Below are positions 13,545 to 21,919 of a stretch of DNA of 36,745 nucleotides, in pieces. The stretch's first letter is position 1. Every line of letters begins with the position of its first letter. The notes beneath the pieces are model-generated. The model worked only from the letters and a program-made list of their open reading frames with translations, was not told where the DNA came from and did not search any database. A program made the translations under genes and the position numbers. Source of the DNA: Candidatus Falkowella caecavicola (GTDB lineage: Bacteria > Bacillota > Clostridia > Oscillospirales > Ruminococcaceae); the NCBI GenBank assembly GCA_904420125.1, contig CAJFUK010000009.1, positions 1 to 36,745 on the forward strand, given 5' to 3'.

Positions 13545-15719
13545 TCAGTTTTTTTCATACATCATATATTCCATAAATAACTGATTAAATCGAGGATCTG
13601 CGGACAGGTTTAATTCCTTTGCCACCTGCGGAATGGCCCTTGCCGCAAGCAGATCCGCCTGGCCGCGACAAAGGCGGACACAGCCGCCCAGAGAACTGTT
13701 TCCGACCGGAGTCACACGGCCGGAAAGCGCAGACGGAATTAAACCAACTGCAACCGCGCTTTCAATCCGGATGTGCTGTCCGAATCCTCCGGCAAGAAAA
13801 ATACGGTCAATTTGCTGTTGAGAAAGACCGGCTTCATCCAGCAATACTTCAATACCTGCACGAACCGCGGATTTGGCCAGTTGCAGTTCCCGGATATCCT
13901 GCTGTGTCAGCAGAACCGGTGATCCGTCTGCTTTTTCAGCAATCAGTACACCATCGTCAAAATAGGGATCCTCCAGCAAGCCGCTTTCATCCATCCATCC
14001 GTTTTGTATCAGGCAGGCGGCTGCATCCAGCACCCCAGTGCCGCAGATGCCGATCGCCGGCTGGTGATCAATCGTTTGCGCTTGCAGCGTATGGCCATCG
14101 CAGGCAACGGCACAGACCGCACCCGGTATGCTTCCCGAACCACAGGAGAGGTTTCCTCCCTCAAAGGCGGGACCAGCCGCAGTCGAAGTCGCCAGAATTT
14201 TTCCCTCTGTCCAGAGCGCCATCTCTCCATTGGTTCCCAAATCGACCAGCAGACAGTTTTGCCCGGGATCCTGGAGGGTAAACAGAAGGCCTGCGGTAAT
14301 ATCACCGCCGACAAACGCAGAAATCCAGGGTACAATCCGTACCGGACAGGCAAGCAGGCCGGAATGAAAAATTTCTGAAAACGAATATACATCCTGCAAA
14401 GAATAGTCAGTGGAAAAAGGGAAATGACCTAATGAAGCACAATCCTGCTCCAGAAGCAGATAGGTCATGGTCGTATTTCCGGCAATCCAGATTTCCTGGA
14501 CATCTGTCGCATTTCGGGCCGCCTGCATAAGCAACTGCTCAAACATCCGGAGCAAATCTTTTTTTACAGTGCTGGACATGGCGGACAGATTCCCTTCGCA
14601 GGCACTCTGAATTCGGGTGATGACATCTGCGCCAAACACACGCTGGCTGTTAATCGAAGAAACAGAAGCCAGGATTTCTCCGGTAGCACGTGAAAGCAAC
14701 TGCGCTGCCAAAGTGGTGGTGCCGATATCTACGGCGATGGCAAGAGATGCAGCATCCGGCAAAGGAGACGAGAGATTTGATGCCCGCATGAAAAACGAGC
14801 GGGACTGTTGCGCCGGATGATCCCCGTTTTCGGTTTGATAACCGGTCTGGACCGTAAATGCGTTCTCCTGTACAGGCAGGGTCACTGTCATATCCGCTGT
14901 TACTTGGGTGCGACAGGAGGGGATTGAGTGGCCGTTGACAATCACATGGCATTTGCCGCAGGTTCCATTGCCCCCACAGGGGGCCGGGATCAGAAAGCCC
15001 TCTGCACGCAGGGCTTTTAAAAGATTTTGACCGTGTTTTACTCGTATGGTTCGGTTATCCGGCAGGACGATTACAGTGTGTTCCTCCTGATTATTGTTAC
15101 CAGCGTTGCGAAAAGGACAGGTTAAGTGACTGCAATAACGGCAGTCATGCTGAATATGAATGGTATCCAGCCCCTTTCCAATGCCAAACAGGAAGGTGCA
15201 GCTTTTGAGCGGCGTCATCAGGCAGCTCTCCGATAAGGTGACGCCTAAGCTGTTTTGATCGACGATCTGATGCTGGTATTTCGCATCAATGTCACTGAGG
15301 GGAGTGTAACGTCTGGTGGTTCCTACCCCACGGCTGCGGCATTCCGCTTCCAGTTCTGCGGTAATGCGCCAATCAATCGTAAAAAGATACTGCGAGGCCA
15401 TCGCGTCCAACAGCATGCCGGTCAGCGCGTCTCCCTCGGCAAAGGCCTGTGCAATCCGGGCGTCCATCTTTTTTCCCAGGGTAAACAAGACCATGCATAC
15501 CTCCTGGGCATTTTGCTCCTTTAAGAAGGCAAAGGCTGCATCGGACTCTACGGGAACAAAACGGTAGTCATAACGAATCTCCAGCAGGGAAAAAAATTCT
15601 TCCAGCAACCCTTCGCATTCTTCATAGGCCGCTTCATAAGAATCAGCATCTTTTTGATAGCCAATCGCCGACAGCACTTTAGCGATATCTATTTTTTGTT
15701 CAAAATTCAGTTCCTTCAT
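13545..15719 (-). CDS. MetH-activation-like / 2Fe-2S / ASKHA corrinoid reductive activator
   Basis: 724 residues in three parts. Residues 1-206 resemble the B12-dependent methionine synthase activation domain found as separate clostridial proteins: RGVGTTRRYTPLSDID, NSLGVTLSESCLMTPLKSC, then CRYCSHLTCPFR. Residues about 215-290 are a plant-type 2Fe-2S ferredoxin with Cys248, Cys254, Cys257 (PCGGNGTCGKCHV) and Cys269. Residues about 325-715 are an ASKHA/DUF4445 ATPase, with DIGTTTLAAQ (331-340), VDLGTNGEMAL and IFLAGGFGQHI. The RamA/RACo family returns inactive Co(II) corrinoid to Co(I) with ATP and an electron. Start follows GGAAAGGG. It has a terminator-like hairpin upstream. Confidence 0.85.
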   Translation of the reverse strand: MKELNFEQKIDIAKVLSAIGYQKDADSYEAAYEECEGLLEEFFSLLEIRYDYRFVPVESDAAFAFLKEQNAQEVCMVLFTLGKKMDARIAQAFAEGDALTGMLLDAMASQYLFTIDWRITAELEAECRSRGVGTTRRYTPLSDIDAKYQHQIVDQNSLGVTLSESCLMTPLKSCTFLFGIGKGLDTIHIQHDCRYCSHLTCPFRNAGNNNQEEHTVIVLPDNRTIRVKHGQNLLKALRAEGFLIPAPCGGNGTCGKCHVIVNGHSIPSCRTQVTADMTVTLPVQENAFTVQTGYQTENGDHPAQQSRSFFMRASNLSSPLPDAASLAIAVDIGTTTLAAQLLSRATGEILASVSSINSQRVFGADVITRIQSACEGNLSAMSSTVKKDLLRMFEQLLMQAARNATDVQEIWIAGNTTMTYLLLEQDCASLGHFPFSTDYSLQDVYSFSEIFHSGLLACPVRIVPWISAFVGGDITAGLLFTLQDPGQNCLLVDLGTNGEMALWTEGKILATSTAAGPAFEGGNLSCGSGSIPGAVCAVACDGHTLQAQTIDHQPAIGICGTGVLDAAACLIQNGWMDESGLLEDPYFDDGVLIAEKADGSPVLLTQQDIRELQLAKSAVRAGIEVLLDEAGLSQQQIDRIFLAGGFGQHIRIESAVAVGLIPSALSGRVTPVGNSSLGGCVRLCRGQADLLAARAIPQVAKELNLSADPRFNQLFMEYMMYEKN

Positions 15720-15756
15720 TGGTCTAACCCTTTCCGTTGCTCTGTATGGGCAAGAA

Positions 15757-15793
15757 ATAAAAACTCCCTGATCCGGAATACCGGATCAGGGAG
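15757..15793 (-). terminator. terminator inside the methyltransferase cluster
   Basis: Perfect 13-bp stem CTCCCTGATCCGG (15764-15776) / CCGGATCAGGGAG (15781-15793) with AATA loop. On the minus strand it is followed by GTTTTTATTT. It lies 10 nt after homologue C and upstream of the activator gene, so transcription from the regulator end is expected to drop here. Confidence 0.85.
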
Positions 15794-15802
15794 GGAGAAC
15801 AT

Positions 15803-16798
15803 CTAGCGTTTATGGTACTCTGAGACGGCATCAAAATAAGCGTCAATATTGGAAAGAGGAGAAGCGGGGGGGATATCACAGCCAGAAGAGATTGAGAAAT
15901 GCGGATACTTCCCGCATGCATCCAGCAGAGAGAAGACAGCTTGACGCATAGACTCCGGAGTACCGTTCCGGAATTGAGAAACCGGATCGATATTGCCCAG
16001 CACACGGATATTTTCAGGAATCTTTGGCAACAGCTCTTCCATAGAAACTGCGTTTCCAAAATGAAGCATGCGCGCACCGGTAGACAAAATACTGTCTATC
16101 AAAGGGATTACATTCCCGCAGTTGTGGTAAGCAATCAGGAAATTGTCGTCCTCGACAGCTTCAATGATCCGTTTGACATAGGGGCTCGAAAACTCTTCAA
16201 TCAAGTCAGGAGATAAAAGACCCGCCGCAGGCTCTGCCATCACAACGCCGTTTGCACCAGCCTTTTTAAAGGCCAGATTATATGCAATCAGGAAAGAAGT
16301 CGCTTTTTCCAGAACAGCATGAACAATTTCTGGATCTGTATAGCATTTGACCATGATTTCCGTCATATCCATCAAACGCCCCGCTAAAGAAAACGGCCCG
16401 ATTGATCCTGCAAAGACAGGGCATTCTGTGATTTTCTCAACAGCCAGTCCAATTGCTTTGATATATTCGCCCGTCCGTTTTTCACCAACATTTGGAATAC
16501 GCAACGCCTGGGCATCTTCTTCTGTATCTACAATCGGTGCAGTTACAGTCGGTACCTCATCTGCGCTGAATTTCACAGGGCTGCCAAACGCTTCCGCTTC
16601 TACCGACAAATCCATCAGACTGACAGAAGCCAGCGGGTGATAACGATCAGCGATGGCTTTCATACAATCCGCCTGTAATTCGCCACTGTGTACCATTTCA
16701 TCAACGGTTTTGCCAATCAGCTGTACGCCTGGAAAGGAGAGAACGGGCATGGTCTTTTTAGTAAAATCGGCTTCCTGAAGCCACTGGATCATGTTCAT
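15803..16798 (-). CDS. MtaA-like methylcobamide methyltransferase homologue C
   Basis: 331 residues with the full MtaA zinc triad: His225 and Cys227 in AYHNCGN and Cys307 in SSGCDIPPASP. Other motifs are PVFAGSIGPFSLAG (127-140), VVMAEPAAGLLSPDLIEEF and VLGNIDPVSQF. MtaA transfers the methyl of a methyl-corrinoid protein to a thiol (coenzyme M in methanogens); in a clostridium the acceptor would be another thiol or tetrahydrofolate. It is the only one of the three UroD homologues here with a canonical triad. It lies 18 bp after the corrinoid-protein gene, with GGAGAGAAG before its ATG. Confidence 0.87.
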   Translation of the reverse strand: MNMIQWLQEADFTKKTMPVLSFPGVQLIGKTVDEMVHSGELQADCMKAIADRYHPLASVSLMDLSVEAEAFGSPVKFSADEVPTVTAPIVDTEEDAQALRIPNVGEKRTGEYIKAIGLAVEKITECPVFAGSIGPFSLAGRLMDMTEIMVKCYTDPEIVHAVLEKATSFLIAYNLAFKKAGANGVVMAEPAAGLLSPDLIEEFSSPYVKRIIEAVEDDNFLIAYHNCGNVIPLIDSILSTGARMLHFGNAVSMEELLPKIPENIRVLGNIDPVSQFRNGTPESMRQAVFSLLDACGKYPHFSISSGCDIPPASPLSNIDAYFDAVSEYHKR

Positions 16799-16816
16799 AT
16801 GCTTCTCTCCTTATGA

Positions 16817-17464
16817 TTAGGCGTTGTGTTTATTTGTCAGTACCTGTTTGGCAGCTTCCGCAGCAGAGGCGGCATCCGGGGTATAAATGTCTGCACCAAT
16901 GGATTGACAGAACGCTTCTGTAACCGGCGCGCCACCGATCATAATGGTTACTTTATCCCGCACGCCAGCTGCTTCAAATGCGTTGACAACATTTTTCATT
17001 TCACTCATGGTTGTGGTCAGCAGCGCAGAACAGCCGATAATATCCGGATGCTCCTTTTGATAAGCGTCCAGGAATTGCTCGGCGGAAACATCTACACCCA
17101 GATCAATAACCTCGATCCCCTTGCCTTCCAGCATCATGCGGACAAGATTCTTGCCGATATCATGCAGGTCACCTTTGACAGTACCGATGACTGCTTTTCC
17201 AATGGCTGCTTCGCCGCTTTCATTTAAGTAAGGCTTCAAAACAGTGGTACCGGCGTTCATGGCTCTGGCGGCAATCAGGACTTCCGGAATGTATACTTCG
17301 TTATTTTTGAATTTTACGCCGATCACATCCATACCGGCCAGAAGGCCTTCCTCTAATACAGTTTTCGCAGATACGCCTTCATCCAGTGCCTGCTGCACCA
17401 GTTCCTGTACAATTTTTGCTTTTCCTTTCTGTAATGCCTGGGAGATTTCTTCCATAGAAACCAT
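16817..17464 (-). CDS. corrinoid (cobalamin-binding) protein, MtaC/MttC type
   Basis: 215 residues. The N-terminal helical cap (about 1-85: ALDEGVSAKTVLEEGLLAGMDVIG, NEVYIPEVLIAARAMNAG) is followed by the Rossmann B12 domain. The cobalt ligand is His101 in GTVKGDLHDIGKNLV, and the later GCSALLTTTM and IMIGGAPVTEAFCQSIGADIYTPDA motifs bind the nucleotide tail. It carries the methyl group between the methyltransferases. Usual partners MtaB or MttB are not in the window. AAGGAGG lies 7 nt before the ATG. An ATG three codons further in is possible. Confidence 0.93.
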   Translation of the reverse strand: MVSMEEISQALQKGKAKIVQELVQQALDEGVSAKTVLEEGLLAGMDVIGVKFKNNEVYIPEVLIAARAMNAGTTVLKPYLNESGEAAIGKAVIGTVKGDLHDIGKNLVRMMLEGKGIEVIDLGVDVSAEQFLDAYQKEHPDIIGCSALLTTTMSEMKNVVNAFEAAGVRDKVTIMIGGAPVTEAFCQSIGADIYTPDAASAAEAAKQVLTNKHNA

Positions 17465-17511
17465 GATAATTCCTCCTTAAAATGAATATAATATGTATAT
17501 TTTTTACTTAT

Positions 17512-18753
17512 TTATAAACGCTCGTGGGACTGCCGGTATTTTCCCGGGGAAATGCCCGTCATTTTTTTGAATACCCGCGTGAAGTAACTCTGATCCTCAT
17601 ATCCGACCATATTGGAAATATCCGACAGCGGGATTCGCTGATTCCGCAGAAGCTTTTTACTCTCTTCAATTCGCAGTTTATTGAGATAACTGTTAAAGGC
17701 AGAGCCAGTTTCGTTTTTAAAAACCGTACTCAGGTAGGAAGGACTCAGATAGACGCTGTTTGCCACTTCCTCTAATGTAATCTTCCGCATATAGTTGGAC
17801 TTCATATAAGAGATCGCTTTGTGAATCACATCCACATGCTTGACATCGTTAAAATTAAATACAAACTCTGTAAATTTGTTCAGAATATCATGAAGCCAGA
17901 AGGTGACCTCCTCTACGCTCTTAAGCGATTCAATTTCATGCAGATAGGTATAATTCAGTCCAAAAATCATTTCTGCATCCGCGCCCCCTTTAACGGCTGC
18001 ACGAGATAAAAGCACCGTTAATTCCAGAACACGGGATCGAATGGTTTCCATGTCTGATCCTGCATGAAAAAAGATATGACTGAGAAGTTCATTGAGTAAC
18101 CCTTTTGCGGCAAATTTATCCCCGCTGCTCATGGATTGCAGCAACTGGTCTTCGGTGCTCAGCGGATACCATCCGCTGTCAGACGCCGGCTTCATTTTAA
18201 TGATATATTCCGAAATAGCCGCCTGGAGCCGCTTCTGTTCCTGTTCATAGCCAAGCGCTTTTTGGGTTTCTCCGCAAATGTAGGAAACATTGACAAATAA
18301 CTGCTCCGACATTGCCTGTACCCTTTCCGGAGAAATAAAAGGAATTAAACGGATTTTTTCACCAAGTTCCTGCAGAATTTCCGGGGAAAGAGAAAATTTC
18401 CCTTTTACATCTACTTCAAGATATTCTTCATAATCCGTCATCAGCAGGGGACCGGCAATCACGGAAGCGTACATCTCTCCATTTTTCACCAAAGGAGAAG
18501 CACAGTGGATCAGACCCTTGGGACAGAAAAAGATATATCGTCCACCAAAACGCTGGGCCTGATAACTGCCGTAAACCATGGAAACCTGACATTGATCCGC
18601 ATTACAGAAAACTTTTTCCAGGGCATTCTCCGCTTCTATATGCCGTTTGTATTCTTCCGATGCATACAAAATTTGTCCGTTTTTATCAATGACAATTACA
18701 CCAACGCCGCAGAGCGTGGAGAAATTATCAAATATTTTATATGCTGTTTCCAT
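17512..18753 (-). CDS. PocR-domain AraC-family activator
   Basis: 413 residues. The N-terminal PocR sensory domain (about 1-160) is recognised by CGVGVIVIDKNGQILYAS, conserved cysteines in CNADQCQVSMVYGS, FFCPKGLIHCASPLVKNGEMYASVIAGPLLM and a later helical stretch. The C-terminal AraC DNA-binding domain (about 310-410) has two HTHs: MRKITLEEVANSVYLSPSYLSTVFKNETG and IPLSDISNMVGYEDQSYFTRVFKKMTGISPGKYR. PocR-type proteins respond to small molecules in B12-linked diol and methyl catabolism. It is the first gene of the minus-strand unit, 47 bp before the corrinoid gene, and probably activates it. GGAGG lies 8 nt before the ATG. Confidence 0.9.
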   Translation of the reverse strand: METAYKIFDNFSTLCGVGVIVIDKNGQILYASEEYKRHIEAENALEKVFCNADQCQVSMVYGSYQAQRFGGRYIFFCPKGLIHCASPLVKNGEMYASVIAGPLLMTDYEEYLEVDVKGKFSLSPEILQELGEKIRLIPFISPERVQAMSEQLFVNVSYICGETQKALGYEQEQKRLQAAISEYIIKMKPASDSGWYPLSTEDQLLQSMSSGDKFAAKGLLNELLSHIFFHAGSDMETIRSRVLELTVLLSRAAVKGGADAEMIFGLNYTYLHEIESLKSVEEVTFWLHDILNKFTEFVFNFNDVKHVDVIHKAISYMKSNYMRKITLEEVANSVYLSPSYLSTVFKNETGSAFNSYLNKLRIEESKKLLRNQRIPLSDISNMVGYEDQSYFTRVFKKMTGISPGKYRQSHERL

Positions 18754-18899
18754 GAAAATCCTCCACTATCCTATTTTAACATGTGAACAGATTCCGCGTA
18801 TTGTACAAATTATCATTTTTTAGGACTTATTTTTCGGATACCCATCCAATCCATTTTACCCAGAAGCAAATACACAAATCTGCACCAAGAAACATCTTA

Positions 18900-18905
18900 A
18901 TTATA
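18900..18905 (-). promoter_or_regulatory. possible -10 element upstream of the PocR-AraC gene
   Basis: Consensus TATAAT on the minus strand, about 150 bp before the start. The -35 candidate (TGGATT at 17 bp) is weak, as would fit an activated promoter. Confidence 0.35.
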
Positions 18906-18971
18906 TCATAATTTTCAAAAAAATCCAGCATTCTTTTTCATAACGCCTCTGTCAACAACAAAAACTGGATA

Positions 18972-19010
18972 ATGAAAACGGCACATCTTATTAAGATGTG
19001 CCGTTTTCAT
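18972..19010. terminator. terminator of the spoVA operon
   Basis: Perfect 18-bp stem ATGAAAACGGCACATCTT / AAGATGTGCCGTTTTCAT with an ATT loop. A-rich left arm gives the minus-strand transcript a T-rich end directly after the spoVAE stop. Confidence 0.88.
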
Positions 19011-19367
19011 TCAGGCTTTATCTCCGGGCCGGAAAATCAGGGCAACCAGAAAACCGAACAGGATAGAGGCGGTTACACCGCCTGCCGCAGACGTTAATCC
19101 GCCGGTCAGCGCACCCAGCAGCCCTTTTTCCTGGACCGCCTCCTGTACGCCTTTGGCCAGGAGATTTCCAAAACCGGTCAGGGGAACAGAGGCGCCCGCA
19201 CCGGCAAAATCGACCAGGGGCTGATAGAGTCCAAGCGCGCCCAGCAGTACGCCGGCTACTACAAAAGAAACCAGAATACGCGCGGGCGTCATTTTGGTAT
19301 AATCAATCAAAATCTGCCCGATGGCGCAAATTGCACCACCAACCAGAAAAGCTTTTAAATAATCCAT
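19011..19367 (-). CDS. spoVAE: stage V sporulation protein AE
   Basis: 118 residues, mostly hydrophobic, with three to four membrane spans. MDYLKAFLVGGAICAIGQILIDYTKMTPARILVSFVVAGVLLG at the start and the glycine-rich FAGAGASVPLTGFGNLLAKG are typical of SpoVAE/SpoVAC. The operon encodes the inner spore membrane channel that takes in and releases dipicolinic acid. GGAAGG precedes the ATG. Last of the three genes; 53 bp after spoVAD. Confidence 0.93.
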   Translation of the reverse strand: MDYLKAFLVGGAICAIGQILIDYTKMTPARILVSFVVAGVLLGALGLYQPLVDFAGAGASVPLTGFGNLLAKGVQEAVQEKGLLGALTGGLTSAAGGVTASILFGFLVALIFRPGDKA

Positions 19368-19420
19368 GGTATTTCCTTCCTTATCTTTCTATAGCATATG
19401 CTGGATACAGGATCAAACGG

Positions 19421-20437
19421 TTACCAGGGGGTGTCGGACAGATGTACCAGATGCGCGATACCGGGAATGGTTTCCCCCTGCTGTACGGTGAGAGGAGACA
19501 TCAGAGCCCCGGTTGCCATAAACAGCACATCATGATAGACCCCCTGTTTGATTTTGTCCAAAACATAGCCGCAGAGCACAGATGCACCGCATCCGCATCC
19601 GGATCCCCCTGCATGGACGTCCTGGCTTTTCAGATCGTAGATCAGAAGGCCGCAGTCGTTATGCACGGAACGAATCTCAATATTTTCTTTTTCCAGCAAC
19701 TCGCAGAGCAGTTCACTTCCTACTTTACCGAGATCTCCGGTCAGAATCAGATCGTAATCGGTGGGAGCAGTGCCGGTAGCATTTAAAAAGGTCTTCAGGG
19801 TGTCTGCCGCCGCTGGTGCCATCGCAGCACCCATGTTATTGATATCTGTAATGCCGAAATCCGTGATTTTTCCGATGGAAACGCCTTTGACATAGGGAGG
19901 TGTTCCACTGTGCCCGACAATGGTACAGCCGGCACCGGTTACGGTCCACTGTGCGGTCGGCGTGCGCTGGCCGCCATATTCCAGGGGAAAACGAAATTGG
20001 CGTTCCGAAGCACAGAAATGTGAAGAAGTCATTGCCATTGCTTTTTCAGCTAACCCATTATCTGTAAAAATAGAGGCCAGACAAAGGCTTTCAGCCATTG
20101 TTGAACAGGCGCCATAAAGGCCCAAAAACGGGATACCCAGTTCACGAAGTCCATAATGGGTTCCGACGCACTGGTTGAGCAAGTCTCCAGCGAAAACAAA
20201 ATCAATATCACCGGCCGACAGATTGCCCTTATCCAGTGCTTTGGCGGATACATCTTTCTGCATCATGCTTTCGGCCTTTTCCCAGGTCTCCTGTCCAATC
20301 CCATTATCCTGGTACAAAATATCAAAATAGGACGCCAAAGGTCCTTCGCTCTCCTTTTTTCCGGCTACCGCCGCGTAACTGATAAGAGATGGGGAAGAGG
20401 ACAGTTTCAAGGTGCTGCGATTGATTTTTTGAGACAT
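19421..20437 (-). CDS. spoVAD: stage V sporulation protein AD
   Basis: 338 residues with the thiolase-like fold of SpoVAD: GPLASYFDILYQDNGIGQETWEKAE, FVFAGDLLNQCVGTHYGLRELGIPFLGLYGACSTMAESL, and the Cys/Gly-rich GGSGCGCGASVLCGYVLDK near the end. In Bacillus it binds dipicolinic acid at the inner spore membrane. I chose the ATG at 20437 because AAAGGAGG lies 8 nt before it; three codons of upstream frame have none. 14 bp after spoVAC. Confidence 0.95.
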   Translation of the reverse strand: MSQKINRSTLKLSSSPSLISYAAVAGKKESEGPLASYFDILYQDNGIGQETWEKAESMMQKDVSAKALDKGNLSAGDIDFVFAGDLLNQCVGTHYGLRELGIPFLGLYGACSTMAESLCLASIFTDNGLAEKAMAMTSSHFCASERQFRFPLEYGGQRTPTAQWTVTGAGCTIVGHSGTPPYVKGVSIGKITDFGITDINNMGAAMAPAAADTLKTFLNATGTAPTDYDLILTGDLGKVGSELLCELLEKENIEIRSVHNDCGLLIYDLKSQDVHAGGSGCGCGASVLCGYVLDKIKQGVYHDVLFMATGALMSPLTVQQGETIPGIAHLVHLSDTPW

Positions 20438-20451
20438 GGACAGCACCTCCT

Positions 20452-20895
20452 TTAATAGAGTTTAAACAGGAACAGAATCAGGCCATATAAAACAGAAGCC
20501 AATGTTCCGTATACAATCACAGGCCCGGCGATTATAAACATTTTGGCACCTAATCCCAGCACATAGCCTTCACTTTTAAATTCCAGCGCCGGCGAAACTA
20601 CCGCGTTGGCAAATCCGGTGATTGGCACCAATGTGCCGGCACCAGCATATTTGGCGATGTTGTCATATACTTTGAGTCCGGTCAGCAGCGCGCTGAGAAA
20701 AATAAGAGAGATCGATGTTGTCAACGCCGCATCCTTTTCAGAAAGTCCCAGATGAGTATATAAATTGGTCAGCGCCTGGCCAATCGTACAGATCAGTCCG
20801 CCGATTAAAAAAGCCATCGGAATCGTTTGATAACTTTTGGTTTTAGGAGACGCCAGATCGCTCATATGCTGGTAATCCTGCTGCGTCATTTTCAT
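20452..20895 (-). CDS. spoVAC: stage V sporulation protein AC
   Basis: 147 residues from an ATG at 20895 with GGAGG 9 nt upstream (longer frame upstream has no ribosome site). After a soluble start, MTQQDYQHMSDLASPKTKSY, there are about four membrane spans with the SpoVAC/AE signature LIGGLICTIGQAL and YAGAGTLVPITGFANAVVSPALEFKSEGYVLGLGAKMFIIAGPV. Forms the dipicolinate channel with the other SpoVA proteins. First gene of the operon; forespore (sigma-G) control is expected, but I could not place a convincing sigma-G promoter. Confidence 0.94.
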   Translation of the reverse strand: MKMTQQDYQHMSDLASPKTKSYQTIPMAFLIGGLICTIGQALTNLYTHLGLSEKDAALTTSISLIFLSALLTGLKVYDNIAKYAGAGTLVPITGFANAVVSPALEFKSEGYVLGLGAKMFIIAGPVIVYGTLASVLYGLILFLFKLY

Positions 20896-21105
20896 AGGAA
20901 TAAACCTCCTCGATAGAAAATTAGAAAACTGCATATACTGAAACTGTTCCGAATAAAAACAGAAATCATGCGTAAAATCCCGAAAATCAACCTTAGTATC
21001 TGTTTGTTCGTCAAAAATATGCTGGAGGATTCTGGCCGGATCTTGAAAATTTGCCTCGCCAGTTATATAATAATTTGAGAAGTTTTTATAAAAAGGATGA
21101 GAAAA

Positions 21106-21918
21106 ATGGTTATAGATTTTCATGCGCATGCCTTTCCTGATGCATTAGCCGTGCGCGCAATTCCAAAACTTGCCGCGGCAGGAAATCTCCATCCTTATAC
21201 AGATGGTACGGCGCAGGATCTGGTGCGTTCGATGGATGAGGCTGGGATTGATGCAACAGTGGTTGCCAATATCGCCACGAACCCCCGGCAGATGCATAAT
21301 GTTAACAGCTGGGCCATAGAGGCCAACGGGGGACGCCTGATTCAATTTGGCAGCGTCCATCCCGAAAACCCGGAATGGGAAGAGGAGTTGTACCGCCTGC
21401 GGGATGCCGGTGTGCTGGGGATTAAACTGCATCCGGATTATCAGGGCTTTTTTGTAGACCAACCGCAGATGTTTCCGATTTATCGAAAAGTGCAGGAATT
21501 GGGGTTTGTCCTTTTATTCCACAGCGGTTATGACGTCGGACTGGGAGAACCGATCCATTGTACGCCCGAACGGTTGATCCATGTCATGGAAGAAGTGGAC
21601 TGTTCACGCTTTGTATTGGCGCATATGGGCGCTTATAATCAGTGGGATGATGTGCTGCGGCTGGTTGCGGGAAAAAATATTTATATGGATACGGCTTTCT
21701 GTTTTGGCGGGCGAATGCCGGAAGAACTGTTTGATGCACTTTTAAGAGTGCATGGGACGGATAAAATTTTATTTGGAACGGATTCTCCCTGGGCTGAGCA
21801 GAAGGCATATGTCCAGGATTGCCGCAGACTGGTTCCAGATCCGGAAGTACAGGAAAAAATCCTGGGCGGCAATGCCATCCGGTTGCTCGGACTGCATTCT
21901 CAGGAACCCACTCGGTAG
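21106..21918 (+). CDS. amidohydrolase-family metal hydrolase
   Basis: 270 residues. Metal-binding pattern of the amidohydrolase_2/TatD-like superfamily: DFHAHAFP (His6, His8) on the first strand, GIKLHPDYQG, LLFHSGYDVG, FVLAHMGAYN and the final FGTDSPWAEQ aspartate. The substrate cannot be told; relatives include decarboxylases and hydrolases. AAAAGGA lies 8 nt before the ATG at 21106; an ATG at 21097 overlaps that site. Divergent from spoVAC and followed after 1 bp by the glycosylase gene. Confidence 0.85.
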   Translation: MVIDFHAHAFPDALAVRAIPKLAAAGNLHPYTDGTAQDLVRSMDEAGIDATVVANIATNPRQMHNVNSWAIEANGGRLIQFGSVHPENPEWEEELYRLRDAGVLGIKLHPDYQGFFVDQPQMFPIYRKVQELGFVLLFHSGYDVGLGEPIHCTPERLIHVMEEVDCSRFVLAHMGAYNQWDDVLRLVAGKNIYMDTAFCFGGRMPEELFDALLRVHGTDKILFGTDSPWAEQKAYVQDCRRLVPDPEVQEKILGGNAIRLLGLHSQEPTR

Positions 21919-21919
21919 G

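Noticed and set aside
17465-18970. Cobalamin riboswitch for the corrinoid genes
   Set aside because: The corrinoid gene leader is only 47 nt, and the region upstream of the regulator has no B12-box-like sequence.
20896-21105. Sigma-G promoter for spoVAC
   Set aside because: Only partial matches to the -35 and -10 consensus, none with right spacing.
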